Shown in pieces: positions 10,389-21,083 of a stretch of DNA of 64,000 nt; positions within the stretch are counted from its first letter, which is position 1; each line of letters opens with the position of its first letter. The notes under the pieces are model-generated. The model saw only the letters and a program-made list of their open reading frames with translations. It searched no databases and had not been told where the DNA came from. The stretch comes from Oscillospiraceae bacterium (GTDB lineage: Bacteria > Bacillota > Clostridia > Oscillospirales > Oscillospiraceae): assembly GCA_030625685.1 (NCBI GenBank), contig DAOUQJ010000007.1, forward strand, positions 1 to 64,000. The letters are read 5' to 3'. Both the position numbers and the translations under genes were made by a program.

Positions 10389-10415
10389 TTAGCACTCAGA
10401 CAGATAGAGTGCTAA
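10389..10415 (+). promoter_or_regulatory. CIRCE operator (HrcA binding site)
   Basis: TTAGCACTC, nine bases, GAGTGCTAA: an exact match to the CIRCE consensus inverted repeat. It lies at the transcription start of the hrcA-grpE-dnaK-dnaJ operon, giving heat-inducible control through loss of HrcA repression. Confidence 0.97.
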
Positions 10416-10438
10416 ACCAAGGGAGGGGGAAGCCGATT

Positions 10439-11503
10439 ATGACTTTGTCAGATAGACAAAAAGCGATACTTCACGTGGTAGTGGATCAGTATATCAAAAC
10501 GGCGGAACCTGTTGGTTCAAAAACAATCGCTTCTCAAGCGGAGTTAGAAGTTTCCTCAGCTACCATTCGAAATGAAATGGCTGAGCTTGAGCATATGGGA
10601 CTTTTAGAGCAGCCACACACATCAGCTGGTCGAGTGCCATCCGCAGAAGGATATCGGTTTTATGTCAATAATTTAATGGACAATCACAGATTAACTCTGC
10701 AAGAAACGAAAAGCATGAATGAAGCATTGGAACTGAAGATTCAAGAAATGGATCAGGTGATTACGCAGGCGGGAAAGATTATTTCGCAATTGACGCAATA
10801 TCCTACCTTTGCACTCACAACTGGTCGTGATGAACTCTCAATCAACCGATTTGATTTGCTCTTGGTTGATCAAAATTCTTTTATTGTTGTAGTAATGACA
10901 AATCAGTTAACGGTAAAGAACAAACTATTTCGTTTGGACAAAGAGATTACAGAAATGCAACTGCAAATGCTTTCAACACTAATCAATTCGTCGTTCACTG
11001 GAAAGACTACGCAGGAACTAGCATCTGAGCTGATGCGCATTGCCAACCATGCAACAGATGATACATATGAACTCATTTGTATGGTCGTTTCATTTGCAGG
11101 GCAGATGCTCAAAGAATTACAAAATAGTGGGGTGCATACAGCAGGCATTCAAAATTTACTTGCGCATCCTGAATATCAAAGTTTAGATAGCGCAGGACCT
11201 TTGATGAATTTCTTGTCAGAGTGGGAAAACACAACAGAACTACCGGTGATTAAAGACGGTGATGTGGAAATTTTGATTGGGCCTGAAAATGTTGCATCTG
11301 AACTGAAAAACAGCAGTATTGTAATGGCGCGTTATGACATTGGAGATAATATGCAAGGTGTCATAGGTGTTGTGGGTCCGACCAGAATGGACTATGCAAA
11401 GCTTGCAGCGCGTCTTTCATATTTTGCGGAAGGACTTTCTCGTATGTTCGGGAAAGGGGAATTGCCGCAAAGCAATTCAAATGATGAAAACAAGGGGGAT
11501 TAG
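10439..11503 (+). CDS. hrcA: Heat-inducible transcription repressor HrcA
   Basis: Represses class I heat-shock genes by binding CIRCE. It has 354 residues. The N-terminal winged helix is evident ('LSDRQKAILHVVVDQYIKTA', 'EPVGSKTIA', 'SSATIRNEMAELEHMGLLEQ', 'HTSAGRVPSAEGYRFYV'), followed by the GAF-like dimerisation region ending 'VVGPTRMDYAKLAARL'. ATG 10439 follows GGGAGGGGG. An upstream in-frame start would lie inside the CIRCE element and is rejected. First gene of the operon, so the repressor is autoregulated. Confidence 0.96.
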   Translation: MTLSDRQKAILHVVVDQYIKTAEPVGSKTIASQAELEVSSATIRNEMAELEHMGLLEQPHTSAGRVPSAEGYRFYVNNLMDNHRLTLQETKSMNEALELKIQEMDQVITQAGKIISQLTQYPTFALTTGRDELSINRFDLLLVDQNSFIVVVMTNQLTVKNKLFRLDKEITEMQLQMLSTLINSSFTGKTTQELASELMRIANHATDDTYELICMVVSFAGQMLKELQNSGVHTAGIQNLLAHPEYQSLDSAGPLMNFLSEWENTTELPVIKDGDVEILIGPENVASELKNSSIVMARYDIGDNMQGVIGVVGPTRMDYAKLAARLSYFAEGLSRMFGKGELPQSNSNDENKGD

Positions 11504-11511
11504 AAGCGGTC

Positions 11512-12054
11512 ATGAGTAACGAAAAAGATAAAAAGCATGAATCTGAAAAACCTGATTTTCAAGAGGAAGAACTCTTAGAAGTAGAAGAAACCGTGGAAGA
11601 AGAAACGGTGGTTATTACAAAAGAGCAAGAACTTGAGAATAAAAATGCACAATTGGAAGAACAATATGTAAGATTATTGGCTGAATATGACAACTTCAGA
11701 AAACGTAGCCAAAAAGAAAAAGAAGATGCTTGGAATCGAGCAAAATCTGACACGGCTTCTGCATTTTTGCCAGTGTATGACAACTTGTCAAGAGCGCTCA
11801 AGCAAGAAACGGAAGATAAGGCATATGCCAAAGGTGTGCAGATGACAATGGATCAACTGAAATCCATTTTGGATAAGCTGAGCATTGAAGAAATTCCAGC
11901 TCTTGGTGAAGAGTTTAACCCGGAAAAACATAATGCAGTGATGCATATTGAAGATGAAAATCTGGGAACCAATGTGGTAGCAGAAGTGTTCGAAGCAGGC
12001 TTTGAGTCTAATGGAAAAGTCATCCGTTTTGCGATGGTAAAAGTAGCAAATTAG
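11512..12054 (+). CDS. grpE: Nucleotide exchange factor GrpE
   Basis: Exchanges ADP for ATP on DnaK. It has 180 residues: a highly charged N-terminal tail of about 40 residues, a long coiled coil through 'KNAQLEEQYVRLLAEYDNF' with the conserved 'AEYDNFRKRSQKEKEDA', then the beta domain ending with 'SNGKVIRFAMVKVAN'. Eight bases after hrcA. Confidence 0.95.
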   Translation: MSNEKDKKHESEKPDFQEEELLEVEETVEEETVVITKEQELENKNAQLEEQYVRLLAEYDNFRKRSQKEKEDAWNRAKSDTASAFLPVYDNLSRALKQETEDKAYAKGVQMTMDQLKSILDKLSIEEIPALGEEFNPEKHNAVMHIEDENLGTNVVAEVFEAGFESNGKVIRFAMVKVAN

Positions 12055-12118
12055 TACATATTTCACTTTGTACTAAGCTTTATATATAAACATAGGAATA
12101 TTCGTATTGATTATTTAG

Positions 12119-13972
<1,854 letters not shown>

Positions 13973-14000
13973 TTAAAGAAGTAAGAAATATTCGGGAAAG

Positions 14001-14025
14001 GGGCGACCGATGTATCGGTCGTCCC
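14001..14025 (+). other. Stem-loop between dnaK and dnaJ
   Basis: GGGCGACCGAT pairs with ATCGGTCGTCCC (one bulged base) around a two-base loop. There is no T-run, so it is more likely a partial terminator or message-processing hairpin, which would lower dnaJ relative to dnaK. Confidence 0.6.
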
Positions 14026-14072
14026 TTGAATGAGGTTACATAAGTGGAATAGACCCTTGGTGAGGTGATGAA

Positions 14073-15230
14073 ATGGCAGAAAATAAACGTGATTATTATG
14101 AGGTGTTGGGCGTTTCTACAGGTGCGTCTGATTCTGAACTGAAAAAAGCATATCGTAAATTAGCAAAAGAAAACCATCCAGATTTGCACCCTGGTGATAA
14201 GGAAGCGGAGGCTCGTTTCAAAGAGATTAATGAAGCCTATGAGGTGCTCACGGATGCAGAAAAACGATCCAAGTATGATCAATTTGGCCATGCAGGTGTT
14301 GACCCTAACTTCGGCGCAGGTGGTGGCGATTTCGGTGGCTTTGATATGGGTGATATTTTCAGCTCTTTCTTTGGCGGTGGATTTGGTGGCGATGGTCGCG
14401 CAACTAGACAAGGACCAAAGAGAGGTGCTGATGTACGGGTTAATTTAACCATTACATTGGAAGAAGCAGCCTTTGGATGTAGCAAAGAAATCACTGTTAC
14501 TCATATGGAAGGCTGCGATACTTGTGAAGGAACTGGGGCAAAAGAAGGCTCTATGCCTGAAATTTGTACCCAGTGTAATGGGACAGGTACGGTTCGTGTG
14601 CAACAGCGTACAGTGTTTGGCACAATGGCATCCACTTCTACTTGTCCACACTGTCAAGGTGAAGGTAAAATCAATCGCAATCCATGCAAAAGCTGTCATG
14701 GTAATGGTGTTGTGCGCAAACAGAAGAAAATTTCTGTGAATATTCCTGCGGGGATCGATGAAGGCCAAGCAATTTCAGTGCGTGGTCAAGGTGATGTGGG
14801 GAAAAAAGGTGGACCCGCTGGCGATTTAATTGTGGCGATTCGAATTAAACCACATAAAATCCTCAGACGCAAAGGTAATACCATTTTGTTAGACCAAGCC
14901 ATCAGCTTTGCTCAGGCAACCCTTGGTGCTCAAGTTGAGATTCCGACACTAGATGGTAAAGTAATGTTTACCATTCCAGAAGGCACACAAACTGGAACAA
15001 CATTCCAATTGCGTGACAAAGGTGTTACAAATCTTAATGGACGTGGCCGTGGTAATCAGCTTGTGACAGTGACGGTGGAAACACCAAAGAAACTGACAGA
15101 AGAGCAAAAAGAAGTTTTGCGTCAATTTGATGAAATGTTGACTGGTCAAAAACCTGCGACAGAAGATAAAGATCAAAAAGAACACAAAGGACACAAAGGT
15201 TTCTTTGACAAAAAACGAAAAAAAAAGTAA
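14073..15230 (+). CDS. dnaJ: Co-chaperone DnaJ (Hsp40)
   Basis: Stimulates DnaK ATPase and delivers substrates. It has 385 residues with the full type I layout: J domain with HPD in 'AKENHPDLHPGD', a glycine/phenylalanine-rich linker (about 78 to 108), four CxxCxGxG zinc repeats ('CDTCEGTG', 'CTQCNGTG', 'CPHCQGEG', 'CKSCHGNG'), and the C-terminal peptide-binding domains. The tail is lysine-rich. ATG 14073 lies after GGTGAGGTG. Confidence 0.97.
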   Translation: MAENKRDYYEVLGVSTGASDSELKKAYRKLAKENHPDLHPGDKEAEARFKEINEAYEVLTDAEKRSKYDQFGHAGVDPNFGAGGGDFGGFDMGDIFSSFFGGGFGGDGRATRQGPKRGADVRVNLTITLEEAAFGCSKEITVTHMEGCDTCEGTGAKEGSMPEICTQCNGTGTVRVQQRTVFGTMASTSTCPHCQGEGKINRNPCKSCHGNGVVRKQKKISVNIPAGIDEGQAISVRGQGDVGKKGGPAGDLIVAIRIKPHKILRRKGNTILLDQAISFAQATLGAQVEIPTLDGKVMFTIPEGTQTGTTFQLRDKGVTNLNGRGRGNQLVTVTVETPKKLTEEQKEVLRQFDEMLTGQKPATEDKDQKEHKGHKGFFDKKRKKK

Positions 15231-15235
15231 ACTAG

Positions 15236-15260
15236 TGGGTAGGGTTAATCATCCTACCCA
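15236..15260 (+). other. Stem-loop after dnaJ
   Basis: TGGGTAGG and CCTACCCA form an 8-bp hairpin six bases after the dnaJ stop. The following sequence is only moderately T-rich, so termination would be partial. Confidence 0.5.
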
Positions 15261-15287
15261 TTCATTACTTTAGAAAGGGGAAACCAT

Positions 15288-16094
15288 ATGTTTTTAATGG
15301 ATAGTCATACACATTCTAATTGTTCGCCTGACAGCGATACGCCTATGGTTCAAATGGCACAAGCAGCAGTGCAAGTGGGTATGAATTCACTTTGTCTTAC
15401 CGATCACTGTGATTTGTTTACTCTTGACGGGCAATTGATGGATACACCGTATAATTGGGATGTAGTCTTGGAACAATATGAAGATATGCTGCAAAAATTC
15501 GGAACAAAACTGGAATTGCCACTTGGCTTAGAGTTTGGCATGAGTTTTACCAATCCAGAACTTGCAAAAAAGATTTTATCAGAACCTCAATTGGATTTTG
15601 TCATTGGCGCAGCGCATAATATGAGTCACGCAGCAGGTGGTCGAGATTTTTACTTTGGTGATTATGAAACCGAAGAAAAATGTTATATGGCTTTGGATGA
15701 TTACTTCGCGTCTTTACAAAAGATTGCGGAAAGTGACTTTTATGACGTGATAGCACACATCATATATCCTCTTCGTTATATGAAGGGCATATATCAAAAT
15801 CCCATTTCTTTGGATCGATATTATTCAAAAATGGAAGATATGTTTCGTCAAATCATCCATAACGGAAAAGGCATTGAAATCAACACTTGGAGAGGCAGAT
15901 CCATCAAAGAATGGGTTCCTATCCTGAAATTATATAAAGCCGCTGGAGGCGAAATTGTGACGGTTGGTTCAGATGCTCATGACCCAAGTGCGGTAGGGCA
16001 AGGGATAAAAGATTCCTATACCATGCTCCAAGATCTTGGATTTTCTTATGTAGCGAAATTTGATAAACGTAAACCAATCATGATAAAACTGTAA
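15288..16094 (+). CDS. PHP-domain phosphatase, histidinol-phosphatase HisJ type
   Basis: 268 residues, the usual size for HisJ/HisK-type histidinol-phosphatases (penultimate step of histidine synthesis). The metal ligands of the PHP fold are visible in order: 'DSHTHSNCSPDS', 'LTDHCD', 'GLEFG', 'VIGAAHN', 'AHIIYPLRY' and 'GSDAHDP'. No other histidine genes are in the window, so the substrate is assumed from family similarity; some PHP phosphatases act on other phosphate esters. It is 57 bases downstream of dnaJ and 12 bases before rpiB. ATG 15288 follows AAAGGGG. Confidence 0.8.
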   Translation: MFLMDSHTHSNCSPDSDTPMVQMAQAAVQVGMNSLCLTDHCDLFTLDGQLMDTPYNWDVVLEQYEDMLQKFGTKLELPLGLEFGMSFTNPELAKKILSEPQLDFVIGAAHNMSHAAGGRDFYFGDYETEEKCYMALDDYFASLQKIAESDFYDVIAHIIYPLRYMKGIYQNPISLDRYYSKMEDMFRQIIHNGKGIEINTWRGRSIKEWVPILKLYKAAGGEIVTVGSDAHDPSAVGQGIKDSYTMLQDLGFSYVAKFDKRKPIMIKL

Positions 16095-16106
16095 AGGAGA
16101 AAGCAT

Positions 16107-16541
16107 ATGATTGCTATAGGTTGTGACCACGGTGGGTTTGTGCTCAAGGAGCGTATTAAAGCATATCTTGAAACAAATGGATATGAAGTGAGTGATGTTG
16201 GGTGTCATTCAAAAGAAAGTTGTGACTATCCTTTGTTTGGACACGCAGTTGGAAAAGCAGTTGCCAGCGGTGAGTGTGAATACGGTATTGCGATTTGTAC
16301 AACTGGGATTGGAATTTCAATTTCGGCAAATAAAATTGCAGGTGTGCGCTGTGCACTTTGCTCTGAGCCTCTGTCCGCAGAAATGACAAGACGCCACAAT
16401 GATGCTAATGTGCTTGCAATGGGCGCTGGTCTGATTGGCGGCAATATGGCGGAACGTATTGTCGATGTATTTTTAAATACAGAATTTGAAGGTGGACGTC
16501 ATGCAAGACGAGTTGGTCAAATTGAAGATGAAGTAAAATAA
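16107..16541 (+). CDS. rpiB: Ribose-5-phosphate isomerase B
   Basis: Interconverts ribulose 5-phosphate and ribose 5-phosphate in the pentose phosphate pathway. It has 144 residues of the RpiB/LacAB fold. 'IAIGCDHGGF' and the catalytic cysteine in 'IAICTTGIGISISANKI' are present, as is 'RRHNDANVLAMGAGLIG'. RpiB and LacA/LacB are close relatives; a single stand-alone gene without lactose genes favours RpiB. Start ATG after AAAGGAG. A bidirectional terminator begins at its stop codon. Confidence 0.92.
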   Translation: MIAIGCDHGGFVLKERIKAYLETNGYEVSDVGCHSKESCDYPLFGHAVGKAVASGECEYGIAICTTGIGISISANKIAGVRCALCSEPLSAEMTRRHNDANVLAMGAGLIGGNMAERIVDVFLNTEFEGGRHARRVGQIEDEVK

Positions 16542-16583
16542 ACAATACCCTGTTACCAAGTTATGGTAACAGGGTATTGTTTT
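16541..16583. terminator. Bidirectional intrinsic terminator
   Basis: AACAATACCCTGTTACC and its exact inverse form a 17-bp stem with a 7-base loop, followed by TTTT. It serves the rpiB end and the convergent cysteine-rich gene. Confidence 0.92.
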
Positions 16584-16593
16584 GTGATAATAC

Positions 16594-17469
16594 TCAACAG
16601 GAACAACATCCATCATCATTTGTAGGGGGGCAATCAGGAGGGAAGAATTCGTCAACAGGGAACTGTACTTGGCGAAATACTTCGCAAGGATCATCATCGT
16701 TGTTACCACTGCAAGCGCATTCTTTGGTTGGCATGCAGTAATCATAAACTGGGATGAGAAGTTGAGAATCACGCTCTAAGCGGATAATAGAAAATTGACC
16801 TAATGTAACGTAGACTCGTTTTCTGTCGTTTCCAAAGCAGAGGTCACCACCGAAACAGGATGAAATACATGGGGGAATTTCATAACATTCATTTTCTGCA
16901 CATGTTGGTTGACAGTCACAGATTGGGGGAGGGCAAGGTGGTGGACAACATGGAATGCAGCATTCGCTTGGATCTACAAGTTTCATATTGAGTACGATTG
17001 GATCAACAACTTCCACAACTCCAGTTGGGAGATTGGAACTTGGATTGTTCTGAGGGTCTAGTGCATCAATGTTGCACTCAGATGAGTAGATTTTTGCGCT
17101 GCCTTCTCCGCCACAAAGAATGCAGCGTTTGTCAAAGATACATAGTCCTGAAATTTCCACTGGACGACAAGCACCTATAAATGCTTCAGCTTTTACTTGA
17201 TAGTAGTAACGAATGTCAACACTGTAGTATCCTTTTTGGAAACTGGTTGGTTCTACATCAATTTGCACGTTGAGTAGGTAAGCTTTGCCTGAACGAACAC
17301 AAGAAGCACGCTCAATCACGCTTTGTGAGCCTAAGGTTGGATAAAAACGCAAGTCTTCGATACAGTCTCGATCACGGCAACTGTCGTAGATTTTTTTCGT
17401 GTGTATGCAAACAGCCTCTCGAATGCCGTTGTTGTCACAAACCGGACCCGGAATGACTTTATCACTCAT
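16594..17469 (-). CDS. Cysteine-rich protein of unknown function, possible spore-surface protein
   Basis: 291 residues containing 30 cysteines (about one in ten). There is no signal peptide or membrane segment. The N-terminal part has a conserved-looking motif 'CIHTKKIYDSCRDRDCIEDL'. The middle is beta-rich ('GYYSVDIRYYYQVKAEAF') and the region from about 175 has Cys-Pro runs ('CCIPCCPPPCPPPICDC'), ending in 'GCCSC'. Clean start after AGGAGGTC. The high cysteine content without export signals, and a possible sigma-K promoter upstream, suggest a disulfide-crosslinked coat or exosporium component. I do not recognise a named family; I have the impression that similar proteins occur in other Clostridia but cannot verify it. 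Confidence 0.7.
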   Translation of the reverse strand: MSDKVIPGPVCDNNGIREAVCIHTKKIYDSCRDRDCIEDLRFYPTLGSQSVIERASCVRSGKAYLLNVQIDVEPTSFQKGYYSVDIRYYYQVKAEAFIGACRPVEISGLCIFDKRCILCGGEGSAKIYSSECNIDALDPQNNPSSNLPTGVVEVVDPIVLNMKLVDPSECCIPCCPPPCPPPICDCQPTCAENECYEIPPCISSCFGGDLCFGNDRKRVYVTLGQFSIIRLERDSQLLIPVYDYCMPTKECACSGNNDDDPCEVFRQVQFPVDEFFPPDCPPTNDDGCCSC

Positions 17470-17521
17470 GAATACGACCTCCTAAGTTAGAAAATGAGAT
17501 AAATTTTGTTTCATACTAATC

Positions 17522-17548
17522 TATACTATGAAGAAGATATGTATTTGT
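17522..17548 (-). promoter_or_regulatory. Possible mother-cell (sigma-K or sigma-E) promoter
   Basis: On the minus strand, AC (17548-17547), 16 bases, then CATAGTATA (17530-17522). CATAnnnTA is the sigma-K -10 pattern, with AC at the -35 position. It lies about 55 bases upstream of the cysteine-rich gene. The match is short, so it is only suggestive. A perfect 15-base AT palindrome (17585-17599) lies further upstream between the two divergent genes. Confidence 0.35.
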
Positions 17549-17634
17549 GAAAGGAGAGAGATAAAAAAGTGAAAAGATTTTAAAATATTTTCAAAATATA
17601 AGTTACATTTGTGATATATGGAAATAAGATTGCC

Positions 17635-17663
17635 TTTACCTTTGAAGGTAATTTTAGTATAAT
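17635..17663 (+). promoter_or_regulatory. Sigma-A promoter for the DUF4364 gene
   Basis: TTTACC (17635-17640) and a perfect TATAAT (17658-17663) with 17 bases between, about 30 bases before the GTG start codon. Confidence 0.55.
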
Positions 17664-17693
17664 AATGTATAGTACATAATTGGAGGGATAAAA

Positions 17694-18281
17694 GTGGGTG
17701 GACACGGTTTTATTCATGATAAATTAGAGATTAAACTGCTAGTGCTATACATAATGGCGCGCGTAGCAACACCCATCAATTTAGCGACACTCACAGAACT
17801 TACGTTTTGTGATGGTGGCGTTGGCTATTTTGACTATATGGAATGTGTTGACGATTTACTGGAAAGTGAACACTTAACGCGTGAAAATGGGCTGTATACA
17901 ATCACAGAAAAGGGCAGGCGCAACAGTGCAATTGGAGAAACTAGCCTTCCGTATTCAGTGAGACTCAAGTGTGATAAAAACACAGCAGATATCAACGTGG
18001 ATTTGCGTCGTGAAGCACAAATTCGCGCAGAAATTGAGGAAAGAGATAACGGCACACAGATGCTGAAACTCATTTTAGATGATGACGCGGGAAATCTGTT
18101 GACTGTCCAAATGCTAACAGGCAATAAAGAGCATGCTCTTCGGATGGGAAAACGCTTTCGAGAAGAGCCTGAATATGTGTATAATGGCTTATTAGCCTTA
18201 CTTACAGAAGACACCAAAAAGCAAGTTAAGGAAGACTTCAACACTTCTGATAATGAGATGGTAGAAAAACAAGATATCTAG
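17694..18281 (+). CDS. DUF4364 family protein (winged-helix-like)
   Basis: 195 residues, starting at GTG 17694 five bases or so after GGAGGGA. The N-terminal part looks like a winged helix ('HDKLEIKLLVLYIMARVATP', then 'DYMECVDDLLESEHLTRENG', 'LYTITEKGRR'), which fits the DUF4364 pattern found in Clostridia. The C-terminal part contains a beta-rich domain ('LKLILDDDAGNLLTVQML'). Likely a DNA-binding regulator, but the target is unknown. It is upstream of, and codirectional with, an amino acid ABC transporter that has its own promoter. Confidence 0.7.
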   Translation: MGGHGFIHDKLEIKLLVLYIMARVATPINLATLTELTFCDGGVGYFDYMECVDDLLESEHLTRENGLYTITEKGRRNSAIGETSLPYSVRLKCDKNTADINVDLRREAQIRAEIEERDNGTQMLKLILDDDAGNLLTVQMLTGNKEHALRMGKRFREEPEYVYNGLLALLTEDTKKQVKEDFNTSDNEMVEKQDI

Positions 18282-18300
18282 AAAAAATCGTCATTTTCTA

Positions 18301-18329
18301 TTGTGATTTGATTTGAAAGGTGATATATT
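18301..18329 (+). promoter_or_regulatory. Sigma-A promoter of the amino acid ABC operon
   Basis: TTGTGA (18301-18306) and TATATT (18324-18329) with a 17-base spacer, about 64 bases before the substrate-binding protein gene. Confidence 0.55.
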
Positions 18330-18341
18330 GTAGTAACGTGT

Positions 18342-18362
18342 TATGACATAGGGAATGTCATA
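18342..18362 (+). promoter_or_regulatory. Inverted repeat at the transcription start of the ABC operon
   Basis: TATGACAT and ATGTCATA, exact inverted copies five bases apart, beginning about 12 bases after the -10. Its position fits a repressor operator; it could also form a 5' hairpin in the message. Confidence 0.45.
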
Positions 18363-18392
18363 GAAGAAAAAATATGAAAGAGGTTAACACTG

Positions 18393-19247
18393 ATGAAAAA
18401 AATTCTGACTCTGTTAATGGCTACTGTAATGCTTGTTGCATTGGCAGCATGTGGTACAACTGCTCCTGCTGAAGAGGAAGCAAATACTGACGAAACTGAT
18501 AAAGTTCTACGCGTTGCTATGGAATGCGCTTACGCTCCATACAACTGGAACCAACCAACTGACGAAAATGGTGCAGTTCCAATTTCTGGCACTACATCAG
18601 AATACGCATATGGTTATGACGTTATGATGGCAAAACTAATTGCAGAAAAACTAGATTATGAACTAGAAATCGTTATGCTAAACTGGGACTCCATTATTCC
18701 AGCAGTGCAAACAGGTACAGTTGACGTTGCGATTTGCGGTCAATCCATCACTTCTGACCGTTTAGAGCTTGTTGATTTCACTGAACCATACTACTACGCA
18801 TCTATTGTTACATTGGTACAAGCAGATGGTGAGTATGCTAATGCAACTTCTGTTGCTGATCTAGCAGGCACAACAGTAACATCTCAGTTAAATACTATTT
18901 GGGATATGGTTTGTGTACCACAAATTCCTGACGTGAATGCAATGCCAGGTCAAAAATCTGCACCTGCTATGATTGTTGCTCTAACTTCTGGTCGTGTGGA
19001 TGCAGTTGTCACTGACCAACCAACAGGTCTTGCTGCAGTTTCTGCGAATGAAGACATCAAAATGCTCGAATTCGAAGGCGAAAATGGTTATGTTGTTTCT
19101 GATGAGGACATCAACATTGGTATTTCCCTACAAAAAGGTAACACAGAACTACTTGAAGCTATCAATGCTATTCTAGTTGATATGACTGAAGATGACTTCA
19201 AAGCTATGATGAATGATGCCATTGCTGTTCAACCTTTGAGCGAATAA
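18393..19247 (+). CDS. Amino acid ABC transporter substrate-binding lipoprotein
   Basis: 284 residues. A lipoprotein signal with lipobox 'LVALAAC' puts the mature protein on the outer face of the membrane, anchored at Cys20. The family 3 solute-binding fold is clear: 'LRVAMECAYAPYNW', 'YGYDVMMAKLIAEKLDYELE', 'WDSIIPAVQTGTVDVAICG', 'DFTEPYYYASIVTLV'. The following permease and ATPase genes complete a polar amino acid importer. The ligand cannot be told; aromatic and tryptophan residues in the binding region leave it open. A hairpin after it probably gives it higher expression than the permease. Confidence 0.9.
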   Translation: MKKILTLLMATVMLVALAACGTTAPAEEEANTDETDKVLRVAMECAYAPYNWNQPTDENGAVPISGTTSEYAYGYDVMMAKLIAEKLDYELEIVMLNWDSIIPAVQTGTVDVAICGQSITSDRLELVDFTEPYYYASIVTLVQADGEYANATSVADLAGTTVTSQLNTIWDMVCVPQIPDVNAMPGQKSAPAMIVALTSGRVDAVVTDQPTGLAAVSANEDIKMLEFEGENGYVVSDEDINIGISLQKGNTELLEAINAILVDMTEDDFKAMMNDAIAVQPLSE

Positions 19248-19271
19248 GAACTATTATAAAGAATAAAAAAA

Positions 19272-19305
19272 TCCCGTCAGAAGAGCATTTGTTTTTCTGA
19301 CGGGA
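19272..19305 (+). terminator. Partial terminator between binding protein and permease genes
   Basis: TCCCGTCAGAA and TTCTGACGGGA form an 11-bp stem with no T-run after it. Such hairpins commonly protect the abundant binding-protein message while letting some polymerase through. Confidence 0.65.
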
Positions 19306-19336
19306 GATTATTGTGTTATAGGAGATGACGCCCCTT

Positions 19337-20233
19337 ATGTGGACGAGCATACAAAATCAAATAACCACGCTACTAGCGGGGAAAACAGTTGGAGAGATGA
19401 ATTTTTTTGAAACCATCCTTCACTTAATTGCGTTATATGGTCCGTCTTATATGAAAGGGGCGGGAAACACCTTACTCATTGCAATCGTCAGTACGGCTAT
19501 CGGCTGTTTGATTGGTTTGGGTGTTGGCATAGTACAAACAATTTCCGTATCTAAACATGATAGCTTACCAAAAAAGATAGTTGTGCGTTTCTTCAAAGCA
19601 TTGCTTGCAATCTATGTGGAAGTGTTCCGTGGCACACCAATGATGCTACAAGCCGTGTTTATTTTCTATGGTCTACCAATCATGTTTAACATTATGTTGC
19701 CCCCTTGGCCAACAGCTTTTCTCGTCGTGTCAATTAACACTGGTGCATATATGGCGGAAACCGTTCGTGGCGGTATCTTATCCATCGATCCAGGACAAAC
19801 TGAAGGCGCGAAAGCAATTGGTATGAACCATGTGCAAACAATGCTTTACGTTATTTTGCCACAGACGATGCGTAACATTATGCCGCAAATTGGCAATAAC
19901 TTAATTATCAATGTAAAAGATACTTGTGTACTTATTATCATCGGTGTATCTGAGCTGTTCTTCCGTCATACGGCAGTTAGTGGTGCTCTTTACACCTATT
20001 TCGAATCAGCAACTATAACAATGGTGATTTACTTCACATTAACTGTAACCTTAGCTCAAATTCTTCGTTATGTGGAAAGAAGAATGGATGGACTAGATAG
20101 CTATGACCTTGCGACAACCGATACATTGGCACATACGACGGGGATGTATAGTTATCCTGCCAAAGGCAGTAATTTTGATGAAAGACACATTGAAGACGAA
20201 ACCTCTACAGATGACAAGAAGGAGGAAGGATAA
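19337..20233 (+). CDS. Amino acid ABC transporter permease
   Basis: 298 residues, several transmembrane helices, of the HisM/GlnP permease type: '[20 protein letters not shown]' near the N-terminus, '[19 protein letters not shown]' and the ATPase-contacting EAA loop '[18 protein letters not shown]'. An ATG at 19325 abuts GGAG directly and is too close to be used; ATG 19337 is preferred though its spacing is long. The C-terminal tail after the last helix is unusually long, acidic and charged ('[18 protein letters not shown]'). Confidence 0.88.
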   Translation: MWTSIQNQITTLLAGKTVGEMNFFETILHLIALYGPSYMKGAGNTLLIAIVSTAIGCLIGLGVGIVQTISVSKHDSLPKKIVVRFFKALLAIYVEVFRGTPMMLQAVFIFYGLPIMFNIMLPPWPTAFLVVSINTGAYMAETVRGGILSIDPGQTEGAKAIGMNHVQTMLYVILPQTMRNIMPQIGNNLIINVKDTCVLIIIGVSELFFRHTAVSGALYTYFESATITMVIYFTLTVTLAQILRYVERRMDGLDSYDLATTDTLAHTTGMYSYPAKGSNFDERHIEDETSTDDKKEEG

Positions 20234-20234
20234 G

Positions 20235-20978
20235 ATGGATGATAAAAAGATATTGCAAATTAATCACTTATCCAAAACCTTTGGTAAAAACCAAGTTCTA
20301 AAAGATGTTGATTTTTCCGTGTCTCAAGGCAATGTTATTTCTATCATTGGTGCATCTGGTTCAGGTAAATCAACATTATTGCGCTGTATTAACCTGTTAG
20401 AAACACCAACTTCAGGTGAAATTCTCTTTCATGGTGACAATATACAAGATAGAAATTTCAACTTGACTTCTTATCGTGGGAAAGTTGGCATGGTATTTCA
20501 AAGCTTTAACTTGTTTAGTAATATGACTGTGCTTGAAAACTGTGTTATTGGCCAACGTAAAGTGCTAGGAAAAGCGCAAAAAGAAGCAGAAGAAAGAGCA
20601 AATTTTTACTTGGCTAAAGTGGGAATGGCCCCTTATATCAATGCCAAACCAAAACAACTATCAGGTGGACAGAAACAAAGGGTTGCAATTGCACGCTCTC
20701 TCGCGATGGAACCCGAAGTCCTGCTCTTTGATGAACCGACTTCTGCACTTGACCCACAAATGGTTGGAGAAGTACTCAGTGTTATGCGTGCGTTGGCCGA
20801 TGAAGGACTTACAATGCTCGTTGTAACACATGAAATGGCATTTGCAAGAGATATTTCAAATCATGTCGTTTTCATGAAAGACGGTGTCATCTGTGAAGAA
20901 GGTGACCCAGACCAAATCTTTAACTTTCCGAAAAAAGATGAAACGATTGATTTTCTATCTCGTTTCAGAAATGGATGA
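20235..20978 (+). CDS. Amino acid ABC transporter ATP-binding protein
   Basis: 247 residues, GlnQ/HisP type. Walker A '[11 protein letters not shown]', Q-loop '[10 protein letters not shown]', signature '[17 protein letters not shown]', Walker B '[12 protein letters not shown]', and switch histidine in '[11 protein letters not shown]' are all present. ATG 20235 follows AAGGAGGAAGG that overlaps the permease stop. Powers import with the two preceding gene products. Confidence 0.93.
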   Translation: MDDKKILQINHLSKTFGKNQVLKDVDFSVSQGNVISIIGASGSGKSTLLRCINLLETPTSGEILFHGDNIQDRNFNLTSYRGKVGMVFQSFNLFSNMTVLENCVIGQRKVLGKAQKEAEERANFYLAKVGMAPYINAKPKQLSGGQKQRVAIARSLAMEPEVLLFDEPTSALDPQMVGEVLSVMRALADEGLTMLVVTHEMAFARDISNHVVFMKDGVICEEGDPDQIFNFPKKDETIDFLSRFRNG

Positions 20979-21021
20979 TTGTTTTGTACCTTGTGCACCA
21001 AAATAATTTTCTTATGATATA

Positions 21022-21065
21022 AAAGGCTTGTTCTCTTATTACAGAGAACAAGCCTTTCTTTTTCT
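21022..21065. terminator. Bidirectional terminator
   Basis: AAAGGCTTGTTCTCT and its exact inverse around a 6-base loop, followed by CTTTTTCT. It ends the ABC operon; the complementary strand also has a T-run, serving the convergent cls gene. Confidence 0.88.
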
Positions 21066-21083
21066 ATTAATTTTGTTTTAATT

